This document shows positions 1-5,448 of a stretch of 11,338 nt of DNA, in pieces. Location of the stretch: the NCBI GenBank assembly GCA_018701105.1, contig JABIWD010000059.1:1-11338 (forward strand), given 5' to 3'. Positions within the stretch are counted from its first letter, which is position 1; each line of letters begins with the position of its first letter. Below the pieces are notes generated by a model. The model worked only from the letters and a program-made list of their open reading frames with translations. It made no database searches and was not told where the DNA came from. A program made the translations under genes and the position numbers. This stretch comes from Candidatus Uhrbacteria bacterium. Lineage in GTDB: Bacteria > Patescibacteriota > Patescibacteriia > UBA9934 > UBA11717.

Positions 1-9
1 CGCCGGTAC

Positions 10-471
10 ATGAAGGGCGCGTACAAGGCGAGGGCCGGGTACGACGCTGACGTGGCGAAGCTGCTACGTAAGACGGCAGATGGCTTGGATGCATTCGTTA
101 ACGATTTCCGGATCATGGAGATCGTCGCAGACCCACCGTTGCCGGAGGGTTTCGTCGATGAGCTCGAGAAGATCGCGATGAGGGCTCAGGAGGTCTATCG
201 CAGCAGGGCGGATATCTTCTCGCGGGATGCTGTGGCGATGCTCGAGACGGTGGATGCTCATCCGAAGTGGATGAGCAGCAACATCGCTTTCTTCAGGGGG
301 GCGTGGAATCATGACAGGTGGGGCTGTCGGCTCGTGATCGCTGTGGATGGCGTCGACGCCATCCAGGACAAGGTGATGCGGCCACTTCAGGAGTTTGCGA
401 ACAACCTCGCGCTGGCTTCGCCGGAATCTGGTACGAGTTCGAGCGATGGCGAGACTGTCGTGAGCCCGTAG
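10..471 (+). CDS. Hypothetical protein, G+C-rich, 5' end possibly outside window
   Basis: I do not recognise the family. The frame is open to the window edge (Arg-Arg-Tyr precede the first ATG), so the true start may lie upstream; ATG 10 gives 153 residues. The protein is soluble-looking and mostly helical in character, with charged amphipathic stretches at about residues 10-75, a Trp/aromatic patch at 87-106 (Trp87, Trp99, Trp104) and a low-complexity Ser/Glu/Gly tail from about 138. No signal peptide, membrane segment or catalytic motif is visible. The first 420 bases are about 60% G+C by hand count, against about 49% in the following adk gene. The gene stands alone and ends 31 bp before a strong terminator. 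Codon positions look coding, since the reading frame is long and favours C/G at third positions, but the function is unknown. Confidence 0.7.
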   Translation: MKGAYKARAGYDADVAKLLRKTADGLDAFVNDFRIMEIVADPPLPEGFVDELEKIAMRAQEVYRSRADIFSRDAVAMLETVDAHPKWMSSNIAFFRGAWNHDRWGCRLVIAVDGVDAIQDKVMRPLQEFANNLALASPESGTSSSDGETVVSP

Positions 472-502
472 TCAGGAAACTGGCCCGACCGACTAGACGT
501 GA

Positions 503-534
503 ACGGGGCCCATCCGGGGTCCCGTCTTTTCTTT
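503..534 (+). terminator. Rho-independent terminator after the first gene
   Basis: Arms 503-511 and 517-525 pair over 9 bp (one G-T wobble) around a 5-nt loop. The T-rich tail CTTTTCTTT follows at 526-534. It separates the first unknown gene from the adk operon. Confidence 0.9.
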
Positions 535-541
535 AAAACTC

Positions 542-570
542 TTCCCAATTACGCTAACCTTTGCTAAACT
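542..570 (+). promoter_or_regulatory. Extended -10 promoter of the adk operon
   Basis: The -35 is TTCCCA (542-547, 4/6 to consensus). A 17-bp spacer follows, then TAAACT (565-570) preceded by the extended-10 TG at 562-563. The expected transcription start is near 577, only about 2 nt before the adk ATG at 579. This implies an essentially leaderless mRNA. No Shine-Dalgarno sequence is present, which fits. Confidence 0.6.
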
Positions 571-578
571 CTCTGTGT

Positions 579-1205
579 ATGATCATATTACTTATGGGCC
601 CTCAGGGGTCAGGAAAAGGGACTCAGGGCGATCTTTTAGCGAAAGAGCTTGGTGTGCCACTATTGGGCACAGGTGCTTTGCTAAGGGCAGAAATTGCTAC
701 TGGATCGGATCTTGGCAAGGAAATTGCCAATATCATTAATGCTGGAAATCTGGTACCTCCAGACCTAGCAACAAAGACCATCGCTGAGCGTCTAAAACAA
801 GACGATGCAAAAGACGGTGCGTTGGTAGACGGTTATCCAAGAGACGAGGACCAGTTGGCTATGATGTTTAATCACTTCACACCCGACATTGCTATCGTGC
901 TCGAGATAAACGACGAGACCGCAGTGGAGCGACTCGGAGGGCGGTGGATATGCCCAGATGGTCACGTATGGAACGTAAACTCGAAGCCCACAAAGGTGGA
1001 GGGTAAGTGTGATCACGATGACAAAGAGTTGTCTCAGCGAATTGACGATAAAGAAGATGCGATACGACAGCGTCTAGCGGTTTATCATAAAGATACCGCA
1101 CCTCTCATGGCGGGGCTCGCAGAGAAGGGAGTAAAAGTTATTCGCATTGATGCTTCTGGGACTATCGAAGAGATTCAGGATCGTATCAAGTCAATTATCA
1201 AATAA
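579..1205 (+). CDS. adk: Adenylate kinase
   Basis: Reversibly converts ATP + AMP to 2 ADP in the cytoplasm. The 208-residue protein starts with the Walker A P-loop GPQGSGKGTQ (residues 7-16). The AMP-binding region follows (TGALLR, 31-36), then DGYPRDEDQ (84-92), a long LID (about 122-157) and the SQR..DD and R163 region of the phosphate-binding core. Length is normal for a long-LID bacterial Adk. The LID has C125 and C144, but the usual second and fourth Cys positions are G128 and D147. H129 sits beside the gap, so any zinc site would be of a variant Cys/His/Cys/Asp type. An in-frame TTG exists at 561, but the family N-terminus (MIILLMGPQGSGKG) and the promoter position both favour ATG 579. 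It is first in the operon and map begins 1 nt after its stop. Confidence 0.97.
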   Translation: MIILLMGPQGSGKGTQGDLLAKELGVPLLGTGALLRAEIATGSDLGKEIANIINAGNLVPPDLATKTIAERLKQDDAKDGALVDGYPRDEDQLAMMFNHFTPDIAIVLEINDETAVERLGGRWICPDGHVWNVNSKPTKVEGKCDHDDKELSQRIDDKEDAIRQRLAVYHKDTAPLMAGLAEKGVKVIRIDASGTIEEIQDRIKSIIK

Positions 1206-1206
1206 C

Positions 1207-1983
1207 ATGGCATTAATCAAAACAACGGAAGATATTGAGAACCTTCGCATTGCTGGAGCTCTTTTGAGTAAGGCACTTGGCGAGGTTATAAAAGCGGTTA
1301 AGCCCGGTGTTACGATGGCGGACATGGATAAGATTGCAGAGAAGACCATTCGTGATGGCGGAGGTAAGCCTGCTTTCCTTGGATACAAGGCTGGTGGCGA
1401 TTCTCCATTTCCATCGACTGTTTGTATTTCACGAAATGAGGAAGTGATTCATGGTACTGGCGATCGTACAGTGGTACTCGAAGAGGGTGACATCGTAGGA
1501 TTCGACATCGGACTTTGGATGAATGACGTTGCAGTGGACATGGCGATGACCGTTCCCGTTGGTGATATCTCCGGCGAGGCTCGTTCACTACTGAATGTTA
1601 CAAAGGCAGCGCTTGCTAATGGAATTAAGGCGGCTAAGGCTGGCGTGCCATTGCAGAATATTTCTCAGGCTGTCGAGAATACGATCAAGCCGCACGGCTA
1701 CGGGATCGTTACGAGCTACGGAGGGCACGGCGTTGGACATGAAATTCACGAAGAGCCGTTCGTTCCCAATTACGTTTCAAAACATCTTCCAAACCCCAAA
1801 CTAAAATCAGGAATGGTTCTTGCACTTGAACCGATGGTTACGCTTGGAACAGAGGACGTCGATATTCCAGAGGGCGATTGGACCGTGGTGACAGGAGACA
1901 ATTCCTGGGCTGCGCATTTTGAGCAGACGATTGCGATCAATGAGACAGGTGCCGAGATTATTACACCTTTCCCAGAGGTATGA
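1207..1983 (+). CDS. map: Methionine aminopeptidase, type I
   Basis: Removes the N-terminal Met from nascent proteins in the cytoplasm. The 258-residue protein has the pita-bread fold signature and all five dinuclear-metal ligands: D100 (FDIG), D111 (VDMAMT), H178 (GHGVGHEIHE), E208 (LALEPM) and E239 (HFEQT). The substrate-side His is H82 (VIHG). There is no N-terminal zinc extension, so it is the short MetAP1a form. The chosen start gives MALIKTTEDIENLR, the usual family N-terminus; the frame runs 20 codons further upstream inside adk, but that extension has no family match. The stop overlaps the next start (ATGA at 1980), so translational coupling to ruvX is likely. No Shine-Dalgarno sequence precedes it. 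Confidence 0.97.
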   Translation: MALIKTTEDIENLRIAGALLSKALGEVIKAVKPGVTMADMDKIAEKTIRDGGGKPAFLGYKAGGDSPFPSTVCISRNEEVIHGTGDRTVVLEEGDIVGFDIGLWMNDVAVDMAMTVPVGDISGEARSLLNVTKAALANGIKAAKAGVPLQNISQAVENTIKPHGYGIVTSYGGHGVGHEIHEEPFVPNYVSKHLPNPKLKSGMVLALEPMVTLGTEDVDIPEGDWTVVTGDNSWAAHFEQTIAINETGAEIITPFPEV

Positions 1984-2384
1984 AGCGGATTCTAGGTATC
2001 GACTTTGGAACAAAGCGACTTGGATTCGCATTGGGAGACCCTATGCTGAAGCTCGCAGTTCCATTGGAGGTTGTTGAGCTCGGAGACAAGGACCCAGTTA
2101 AGCTTGTTTGGTCCATGGTGGAAGAGGACGGGTACGATCACATTGTAATCGGTACACCTTTGACATCCGACGGTGACTCAACAGACATGAGTTTGGTCGT
2201 TGATGAGTTTGCGAAGAGCGTAAAGTCTATTACAGGACTCGAGGTCACGCTCGTTAACGAGCATCTTACATCCAAAGCTTCCGATCAGCTCGCAGACGAG
2301 TCTGGATCTGGCCGGCATGACGATTCGTTGGCAGCTATGTTGATCGTGCAGGAGTTTCTTAACGAGATTGACGATTCGAAGTAA
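1980..2384 (+). CDS. ruvX: Putative pre-16S rRNA nuclease / RuvX (YqgF) resolvase-like protein
   Basis: Member of the YqgF/RuvX RNase H-fold family, proposed to mature the 5' end of 16S rRNA and historically annotated as a Holliday junction resolvase. The 134 residues are of normal length. They show GIDFGTKRLGFALGD (residues 6-20, catalytic D8), VIGTPLTSDG (56-65), the NEHLTS strand (93-98, acidic E94) and HDDSLAAMLI (113-122, acidic D114/D115). The usual D-E-R-L-T motif reads N-E-H-L-T here, but the key Glu is kept. It overlaps map by 4 nt and lies 11 nt before recO. The acidic triad suggests an active enzyme; which nucleic acid it cuts cannot be told from sequence. Confidence 0.93.
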   Translation: MKRILGIDFGTKRLGFALGDPMLKLAVPLEVVELGDKDPVKLVWSMVEEDGYDHIVIGTPLTSDGDSTDMSLVVDEFAKSVKSITGLEVTLVNEHLTSKASDQLADESGSGRHDDSLAAMLIVQEFLNEIDDSK

Positions 2385-2395
2385 TGATCTGAGAT

Positions 2396-3187
2396 ATGAC
2401 AAGTATAATTACAGGCGTCGTGATTGCATCGCGTGATCATAAAGAGACGGATCGTTTTTATACTGTCTACTCAAGGGAGCGAGGGAAGATCCGGATACTC
2501 GCAAAGGGAACTAGGAAGTTCAAGAGCAAGCTTGCTGCGCACATGACGCCGTTCACTGAACTGCAGATCATGATTGCGCACGGAAAGATGTGGCCTAAGC
2601 TTGCGAGCGTTGAGCGTCAGATAGACTTTCGATGTATCAGAGAGGACCTGACTTTGTATGGGCTAGGTCTTGGACTTAACGAGCTGCTGTATCGTGCGAT
2701 TGGTGATCAGGAGCCGGACGATAAACTCTATGATTTCTTGATTGACGCATATTCCTGGATTCAAACCTTGCCAGAACTCGAGTCACAGCGTTTGCAGTTC
2801 GTGCACAGTGCGCTTACATTGAAATGGCTCGTAATGATCGGCTTTGGTCCGCATTGTGACGCCTGTGTGAGCTGCCACAAGGCCCATACAGAAGTGTCTG
2901 ATCCTCACGTTACAGTTTCCCACGGTGGCCTCGTTTGCCACGTCTGCGTGGTCGAGAGACGGCTTCAGTTTGCCGACGCTCGTCGTATATCATCGGAGAC
3001 TCTCGCAGCGTTAAGGTTCCTAGCGACCGCGCCATTTGAGTCGTTGCTTACAGAGGAACTCGATCCGATACTCGAGTTGCTGATAGATATACAAGACGAG
3101 TTTATACATTATCATTTAGAACGCGATCTACGAGTACCAGTATTTCTGGACCAGCTTGTAGCGAGCAACCGTGAAACATCAACCTAA
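2396..3187 (+). CDS. recO: DNA repair protein RecO
   Basis: RecO loads RecA onto SSB-coated single-stranded DNA and anneals strands in the RecFOR pathway. The 263-residue protein has an N-terminal OB-fold (about 1-80) including the conserved YS.ERGKIR..AKG segment at 25-38 (RGKIRILAKGTRK). A helical domain follows, with a zinc ribbon whose Cys pairs are C157/C160 and C181/C184, and an additional C154. The C-terminal helices include DEFIHYHLERDLR (about 234-246), matching the family ending. The gene lies 11 nt after ruvX. A short GATCTGAG stretch upstream is at best a weak ribosome site. Neither recR nor recF is in the window. Confidence 0.92.
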   Translation: MTSIITGVVIASRDHKETDRFYTVYSRERGKIRILAKGTRKFKSKLAAHMTPFTELQIMIAHGKMWPKLASVERQIDFRCIREDLTLYGLGLGLNELLYRAIGDQEPDDKLYDFLIDAYSWIQTLPELESQRLQFVHSALTLKWLVMIGFGPHCDACVSCHKAHTEVSDPHVTVSHGGLVCHVCVVERRLQFADARRISSETLAALRFLATAPFESLLTEELDPILELLIDIQDEFIHYHLERDLRVPVFLDQLVASNRETST

Positions 3188-3198
3188 CCAAAAACCAT

Positions 3199-4488
3199 AT
3201 GACACCACGAATTGATCAACTTTCAGAACATATCGACAGCGAAGTCACATTGGAAGGTTGGGCGTACAATGTGCGTTCATCCGGAAAGATTGCATTCGTG
3301 CAGTTTCGGGATGGCTACGGTTTTGTGCAGGTTGTATTTGAGCCGGGCAATGTTGATGCTGCTCAGTGGGAGCTAATTGAGAAGCTCGACATGGAGTCAT
3401 CGATACGAGTTTCAGGTACGGTTGTGAAAGATGACCGATCGCCAACTGGAGTAGAGATTCAAGGAACTAAGATCGAGCTTCTGGGAGAGTCTGTTGATTA
3501 CCCAATCTCAAATAAAGAACATGGAGTCGACTTTTTGATGGACAACCGTCACTTGTGGCACCGGTCAAAGAAGCAGTGGGCGATTCAGAGAGTTCGAGAC
3601 ACTATTCGTCGAGCTACTACCGAGTTTTTTCACGAGCAAGGTTTCATTCAGTTCGATTCTCCGATTTTGACACCCAACGCAGCTGAGGGAACGACAGAAT
3701 TGTACGAGGTGGACCACTTTGGTCGACCCGCCTTCTTGGCACAGACCGGTCAGCTCTATGCTGAGGCTGGAATTATGTCGCATAACCGAGTTTACGACTT
3801 TGGTCCTGTGTTCCGTGCGGAGAAAAGTAAAACACGTCGTCATCTAAACGAGTTTTGGATGATGGATGCAGAGATGGCGTTTACAGATTGGCAGGGGAAC
3901 ATTCAAATTCAGGAAGATCTCACTCTGTTCATCATCAAGAAGGTGCTCGAGGAACGGCGATACGAGCTTGAGATTCTGGAGCGCGATGTAAGCAAGCTCG
4001 AGAGTATCAAGGGTCCATTCCCACGCGTGCATCACAAGGATGCGGTGAAGATGCTGCAAGAGATGGGTAGCGATATCAAGGACGATGCGGACATGGGAGC
4101 GGATGATGAGACTATGTTGATGAACAAATATGAGACACCGATATTCGTAACGCAGTATCCCGCGAAGGTGAAAGCGTTTTACATGAAAGAGGACCCAACG
4201 GACTCGAGTCGAGTCTTGTGTTCAGACATGCTCGCGCCAGAAGGGTACGGTGAGGTCATTGGAGGGTCAGAGCGTGAGGTTGACCTCAAGATACTCGAGC
4301 GAAAGATCGACGAGTGGGGGCTGCCTCAGAAAGACTTTGAATGGTACAAGGACATTCGACGCTATGGATCAGTACAGCATTCAGGATTTGGATATGGACT
4401 GGAGCGCATGGTTGTATGGATGTGTGGACTTCAGCACGTGCGAGAGTCGATTCCGTTCGCGAGGACGCTGAGTCGATTGGAGCCATAG
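3199..4488 (+). CDS. asnS: Asparaginyl-tRNA synthetase
   Basis: Class IIb synthetase charging tRNA-Asn with asparagine. The 429 residues are of normal length. An N-terminal anticodon-binding OB-fold spans about 15-100. Motif 1 lies near 143-159 (GFIQFDSPILTP). The substrate loop is TGQLYAEA (183-190). Motif 2 is RAEKSKTRRHLNEFW (206-220), EGYGEVIGGSERE spans 348-360, and motif 3 is GFGYGLERMVVWMCG (396-410). The KT/SRRHL-EFWM wording and GGSERE favour AsnRS over an archaeal-type AspRS, and a separate bacterial-type AspRS lies downstream. It is last in the adk operon, 11 nt after recO. Its start has an A-rich upstream stretch but no Shine-Dalgarno sequence. A strong terminator follows within 12 bp. 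Confidence 0.95.
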   Translation: MTPRIDQLSEHIDSEVTLEGWAYNVRSSGKIAFVQFRDGYGFVQVVFEPGNVDAAQWELIEKLDMESSIRVSGTVVKDDRSPTGVEIQGTKIELLGESVDYPISNKEHGVDFLMDNRHLWHRSKKQWAIQRVRDTIRRATTEFFHEQGFIQFDSPILTPNAAEGTTELYEVDHFGRPAFLAQTGQLYAEAGIMSHNRVYDFGPVFRAEKSKTRRHLNEFWMMDAEMAFTDWQGNIQIQEDLTLFIIKKVLEERRYELEILERDVSKLESIKGPFPRVHHKDAVKMLQEMGSDIKDDADMGADDETMLMNKYETPIFVTQYPAKVKAFYMKEDPTDSSRVLCSDMLAPEGYGEVIGGSEREVDLKILERKIDEWGLPQKDFEWYKDIRRYGSVQHSGFGYGLERMVVWMCGLQHVRESIPFARTLSRLEP

Positions 4489-4500
4489 TATTTAAAATGC

Positions 4501-4537
4501 AAAGCCGCCCGCCGTGGAGAACCACGGGGGCGGTTTT
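4501..4537. terminator. Bidirectional terminator between asnS and the convergent unknown gene
   Basis: G+C-rich arms 4505-4517 and 4522-4533 pair with one bulged base around the loop AGAA. TTTT follows on the plus strand, and the AAA at 4501-4503 supplies a T-rich tail on the minus strand. It lies between convergent genes and can serve both. Confidence 0.9.
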
Positions 4538-4552
4538 GAGTTGAAGGGGTGA

Positions 4553-4858
4553 TCAGGCCTGGGCCTGGATCGGGTGGTCGGTGTCGGCGAGGACTTCGGT
4601 CACGTAGTTCGTGAAGTCGTAGCCGTCGTCGTCCTCACCCAGGTCTCGGTCGGCCGCACGCATGCGAGCCTTGAACACGTCCCAGACGTCGGTCGAGCCG
4701 TCGAGCGGCTTGCCGTCGGCGCGGTGCTTGTCGAAGAACGCCTTGACCTGCTCGGCGGTGAGGCCGAACACGTCGATCGATCGCCACATGCACATCATCA
4801 CGCCCGTGGGCATGCCTTCCGGAATCTGTCTGCTGGGGTCACTCGAGGTTGCGCTCAT
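4553..4858 (-). CDS. Hypothetical small acidic protein, G+C-rich gene
   Basis: I do not recognise the family. The 101-residue product is acidic and probably cytoplasmic, with no signal peptide or membrane segment. A Met/Cys patch GMPTGVMMCMWRS lies at residues 15-27, a helical segment TAEQVKAFFDKHRADG at 33-48, and an Asp/Glu-rich stretch DRDLGEDDDGYDF near 69-81. I chose ATG 4858 because GGAG lies 6 nt upstream, the clearest Shine-Dalgarno sequence in the window. ATG 4870 and TTG 4888 are in-frame alternatives giving 105 and 111 residues. G+C is about 65% by hand count over 4561-4800, well above neighbours. The gene has its own strong promoter (4931-4959), a leader of about 66 nt and a terminator (4501-4537), so it is an independent unit. 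Function unknown. Confidence 0.75.
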   Translation of the reverse strand: MSATSSDPSRQIPEGMPTGVMMCMWRSIDVFGLTAEQVKAFFDKHRADGKPLDGSTDVWDVFKARMRAADRDLGEDDDGYDFTNYVTEVLADTDHPIQAQA

Positions 4859-4924
4859 CCCTGTCTCCATGTAATCATCCGATCGCAAAGCGCGATAGGA
4901 GCCCGAAGATCTCTGATCTTGGAA
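4854..4924 (-). promoter_or_regulatory. Leader and ribosome site of the small acidic protein gene
   Basis: The predicted transcript starts near 4924. Its leader contains a 6-bp stem (AAGATC/GATCTT, about 4903-4918) and a weaker ATCGC/GCGAT stem near 4883-4897. GGAG lies 6 nt before ATG 4858. No riboswitch class is recognised. Confidence 0.4.
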
Positions 4925-4930
4925 CGCAGA

Positions 4931-4959
4931 AATGTACCATAAATATTCTTGTTTGTCAA
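4931..4959 (-). promoter_or_regulatory. Strong promoter for the minus-strand small protein gene
   Basis: Read on the minus strand: a perfect -35 TTGACA (4954-4959), a 17-bp spacer ending in the extended-10 TGG, and -10 TACATT (4931-4936, 4/6). The predicted transcription start is near 4924. It diverges from the plus-strand promoter at 4998-5026. Confidence 0.75.
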
Positions 4960-4978
4960 CCAGGAGAACCGAATATTC
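4941..4978. promoter_or_regulatory. Paired GAATATTC palindromes, possible operator
   Basis: GAATATTC at 4971-4978 is a perfect palindrome between the divergent promoters. AAATATTC (4941-4948), a 7/8 match, lies in the spacer of the minus-strand promoter. Their centres are 30 bp apart, close to three helical turns. A dimeric repressor site is possible. The regulatory role is inference. Confidence 0.25.
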
Positions 4979-4997
4979 CGCTAACCTTAGTCAAATG

Positions 4998-5026
4998 TTG
5001 ACAGGAATACCGTGCCGTGGTTTAAT
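4998..5026 (+). promoter_or_regulatory. Strong promoter of the first small-RNA cassette
   Basis: Perfect -35 TTGACA (4998-5003), 17-bp spacer ending in the extended-10 TGG, and -10 TTTAAT (5021-5026, 5/6). The start is predicted near A5033. The -35 lies in a small inverted repeat, GTCAA-ATG-TTGAC (4990-5002). Confidence 0.75.
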
Positions 5027-5032
5027 GCTGTC

Positions 5033-5094
5033 ACGTCAATCGAGGTGCCAAAACCAAGTTGATATGCAAAATTTCGCCTTAGGGCGATTTTTTG
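5033..5094 (+). ncRNA. Candidate small RNA 1 (about 62 nt), unknown class
   Basis: The unit is bounded by a strong promoter on one side and an intrinsic terminator about 60 nt downstream, with no credible protein gene between. The 5' half (5033-5066) is mostly unpaired and carries CGAGGTGCC. The 3' half is the terminator hairpin. AACCAA (5052-5057) can alternatively pair with TTGGTT (5092-5097) across the hairpin. A 13-codon ORF from ATG 5064 runs through the hairpin, but it has no nearby ribosome site and is probably chance. An attenuated leader is an alternative to an independent sRNA, but no gene follows on this strand before the second cassette. Confidence 0.5.
5067..5094 (+). terminator. 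Terminator of candidate small RNA 1
   Basis: TCGCC (5074-5078) pairs with GGCGA (5083-5087) around TTAG. The stem extends past a T-T mismatch pair by CAAAA/TTTTG (5067-5071/5090-5094). A run of six T starts at 5088. Confidence 0.75.
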
Positions 5095-5101
5095 GTTGGG
5101 T

Positions 5102-5130
5102 TTGACATGGGCTCAAGTTCGTGATGTAAT
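5102..5130 (+). promoter_or_regulatory. Strong promoter of the second small-RNA cassette
   Basis: Perfect -35 TTGACA (5102-5107), 17-bp spacer ending in the extended-10 TGA, and -10 TGTAAT (5125-5130, 5/6). The start is predicted near A5137. Its layout repeats the promoter 104 bp upstream. Confidence 0.7.
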
Positions 5131-5136
5131 GTGTTT

Positions 5137-5203
5137 ACTTAGACGAGGCAATGGCCTTCATTCTAGTGACGCAACAGACCTCTCAATTTATTGGGGTTTT
5201 TTT
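5137..5203 (+). ncRNA. Candidate small RNA 2 (about 67 nt), unknown class
   Basis: This second promoter-to-terminator unit lies directly behind the first. It has an internal hairpin GAGGC-AATG-GCCTT (5145-5158), an unpaired middle and a terminator hairpin. CGAGG lies 42 nt from the start of its -35, against 43 nt in the first unit, so the two share architecture with little sequence identity. A 19-codon ORF from ATG 5151 exists, but GAGG sits only 2 nt before it and the T-run of the terminator would be coding, so a peptide is unlikely. Function unknown. Confidence 0.45.
5181..5203 (+). terminator. Terminator of candidate small RNA 2
   Basis: TCTCAA (5181-5186) pairs with TTGGGG (5191-5196) around TTTA. 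Two of the six pairs are G-T, so the stem is weak. Seven T follow at 5197-5203. Confidence 0.6.
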
Positions 5204-5220
5204 GTTGTAAACGATTCATG

Positions 5221-5312
5221 TGTCATCCTGAGGAGGAACGACGTGAGGATCTCATCGTTCCAGAAGCGCGCTCTAGAATAATGAGATCCTAACATTGCCA
5301 CTCAGGATGACA
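5221..5312. repeat. REP/MITE-like nested inverted repeat
   Basis: The termini TGTCATCCTGAG (5221-5232) and CTCAGGATGACA (5301-5312) are perfect 12-bp inverted repeats. Inside them AGGATCTCAT (5246-5255) and ATGAGATCCT (5281-5290) are a perfect 10-bp pair. The left half can also fold on itself: GGAACGA (5235-5241) with TCGTTCC (5255-5261) around TGAG/CTCA. The terminal sequence resembles the dispersed GTCATCCTGAG...GGATCT repeats seen in many bacterial genomes. It has no coding capacity, so any mobility would need help in trans. No clear target-site duplication is visible. Confidence 0.7.
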
Positions 5313-5336
5313 TTTACTAGAATTGTCGCGTCCCCG

Positions 5337-5348
5337 CTCAGAATGACA
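5337..5348. repeat. Extra degenerate copy of the repeat terminus
   Basis: CTCAGAATGACA matches the right terminus at 5301-5312 at 11 of 12 positions and lies 36 bp downstream in the same orientation. GGATCC follows at 5352. It may be a remnant of a second element copy. Confidence 0.5.
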
Positions 5349-5400
5349 CTTGGATCCACCACTTTTCCCGGGTTCGTGAGCTTTAATTATCAACAATATC

Positions 5401-5409
5401 TGCTATAAT
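5401..5409 (+). promoter_or_regulatory. Extended -10 promoter of the aspS operon
   Basis: TG at 5401-5402 and a perfect TATAAT at 5404-5409 form an extended -10. No good -35 is present. The predicted start near 5416 gives a leader of about 33 nt, which contains a small GCTC-GTAA-GAGC stem (5424-5435) and a pyrimidine tract just before ATG 5449, with no Shine-Dalgarno sequence. Confidence 0.75.
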
Positions 5410-5448
5410 TACCCTATATTCGAGCTCGTAAGAGCATTATTTCTTTTT

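Noticed and set aside
318..536. 72-codon frame overlapping the end of the first gene
   Set aside because: It runs through the terminator at 503-534 and is rich in Arg/Pro as expected for a shadow of a G+C-rich gene.
1147..1206. Longer N-terminus for methionine aminopeptidase (20 extra residues)
   Set aside because: The extension lies within adk in another frame, and the family N-terminus begins at ATG 1207.
4574..4942. 122-codon open frame opposite the minus-strand small protein gene
   Set aside because: It is the antisense of a G+C-rich gene that has its own promoter, GGAG site and terminator. The plus-strand frame runs across that promoter and lacks start signals.
5064..5105. 13-codon ORF in candidate small RNA 1 as a leader peptide
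   Set aside because: There is no ribosome site near ATG 5064, the frame runs through the terminator hairpin, and no runs of regulatory codons or downstream biosynthetic gene support attenuation.
5096..5281. 61-codon open frame on the plus strand in the intergenic region
   Set aside because: It starts with TTG, runs through a promoter, a T-rich terminator and half of the inverted repeat, has no ribosome site and resembles no protein. The RNA-cassette reading explains the same bases better.
5221..5348. CRISPR array
   Set aside because: The repeated termini are inverted or spaced unevenly, with only three copies and no regular spacers; no cas genes are nearby.
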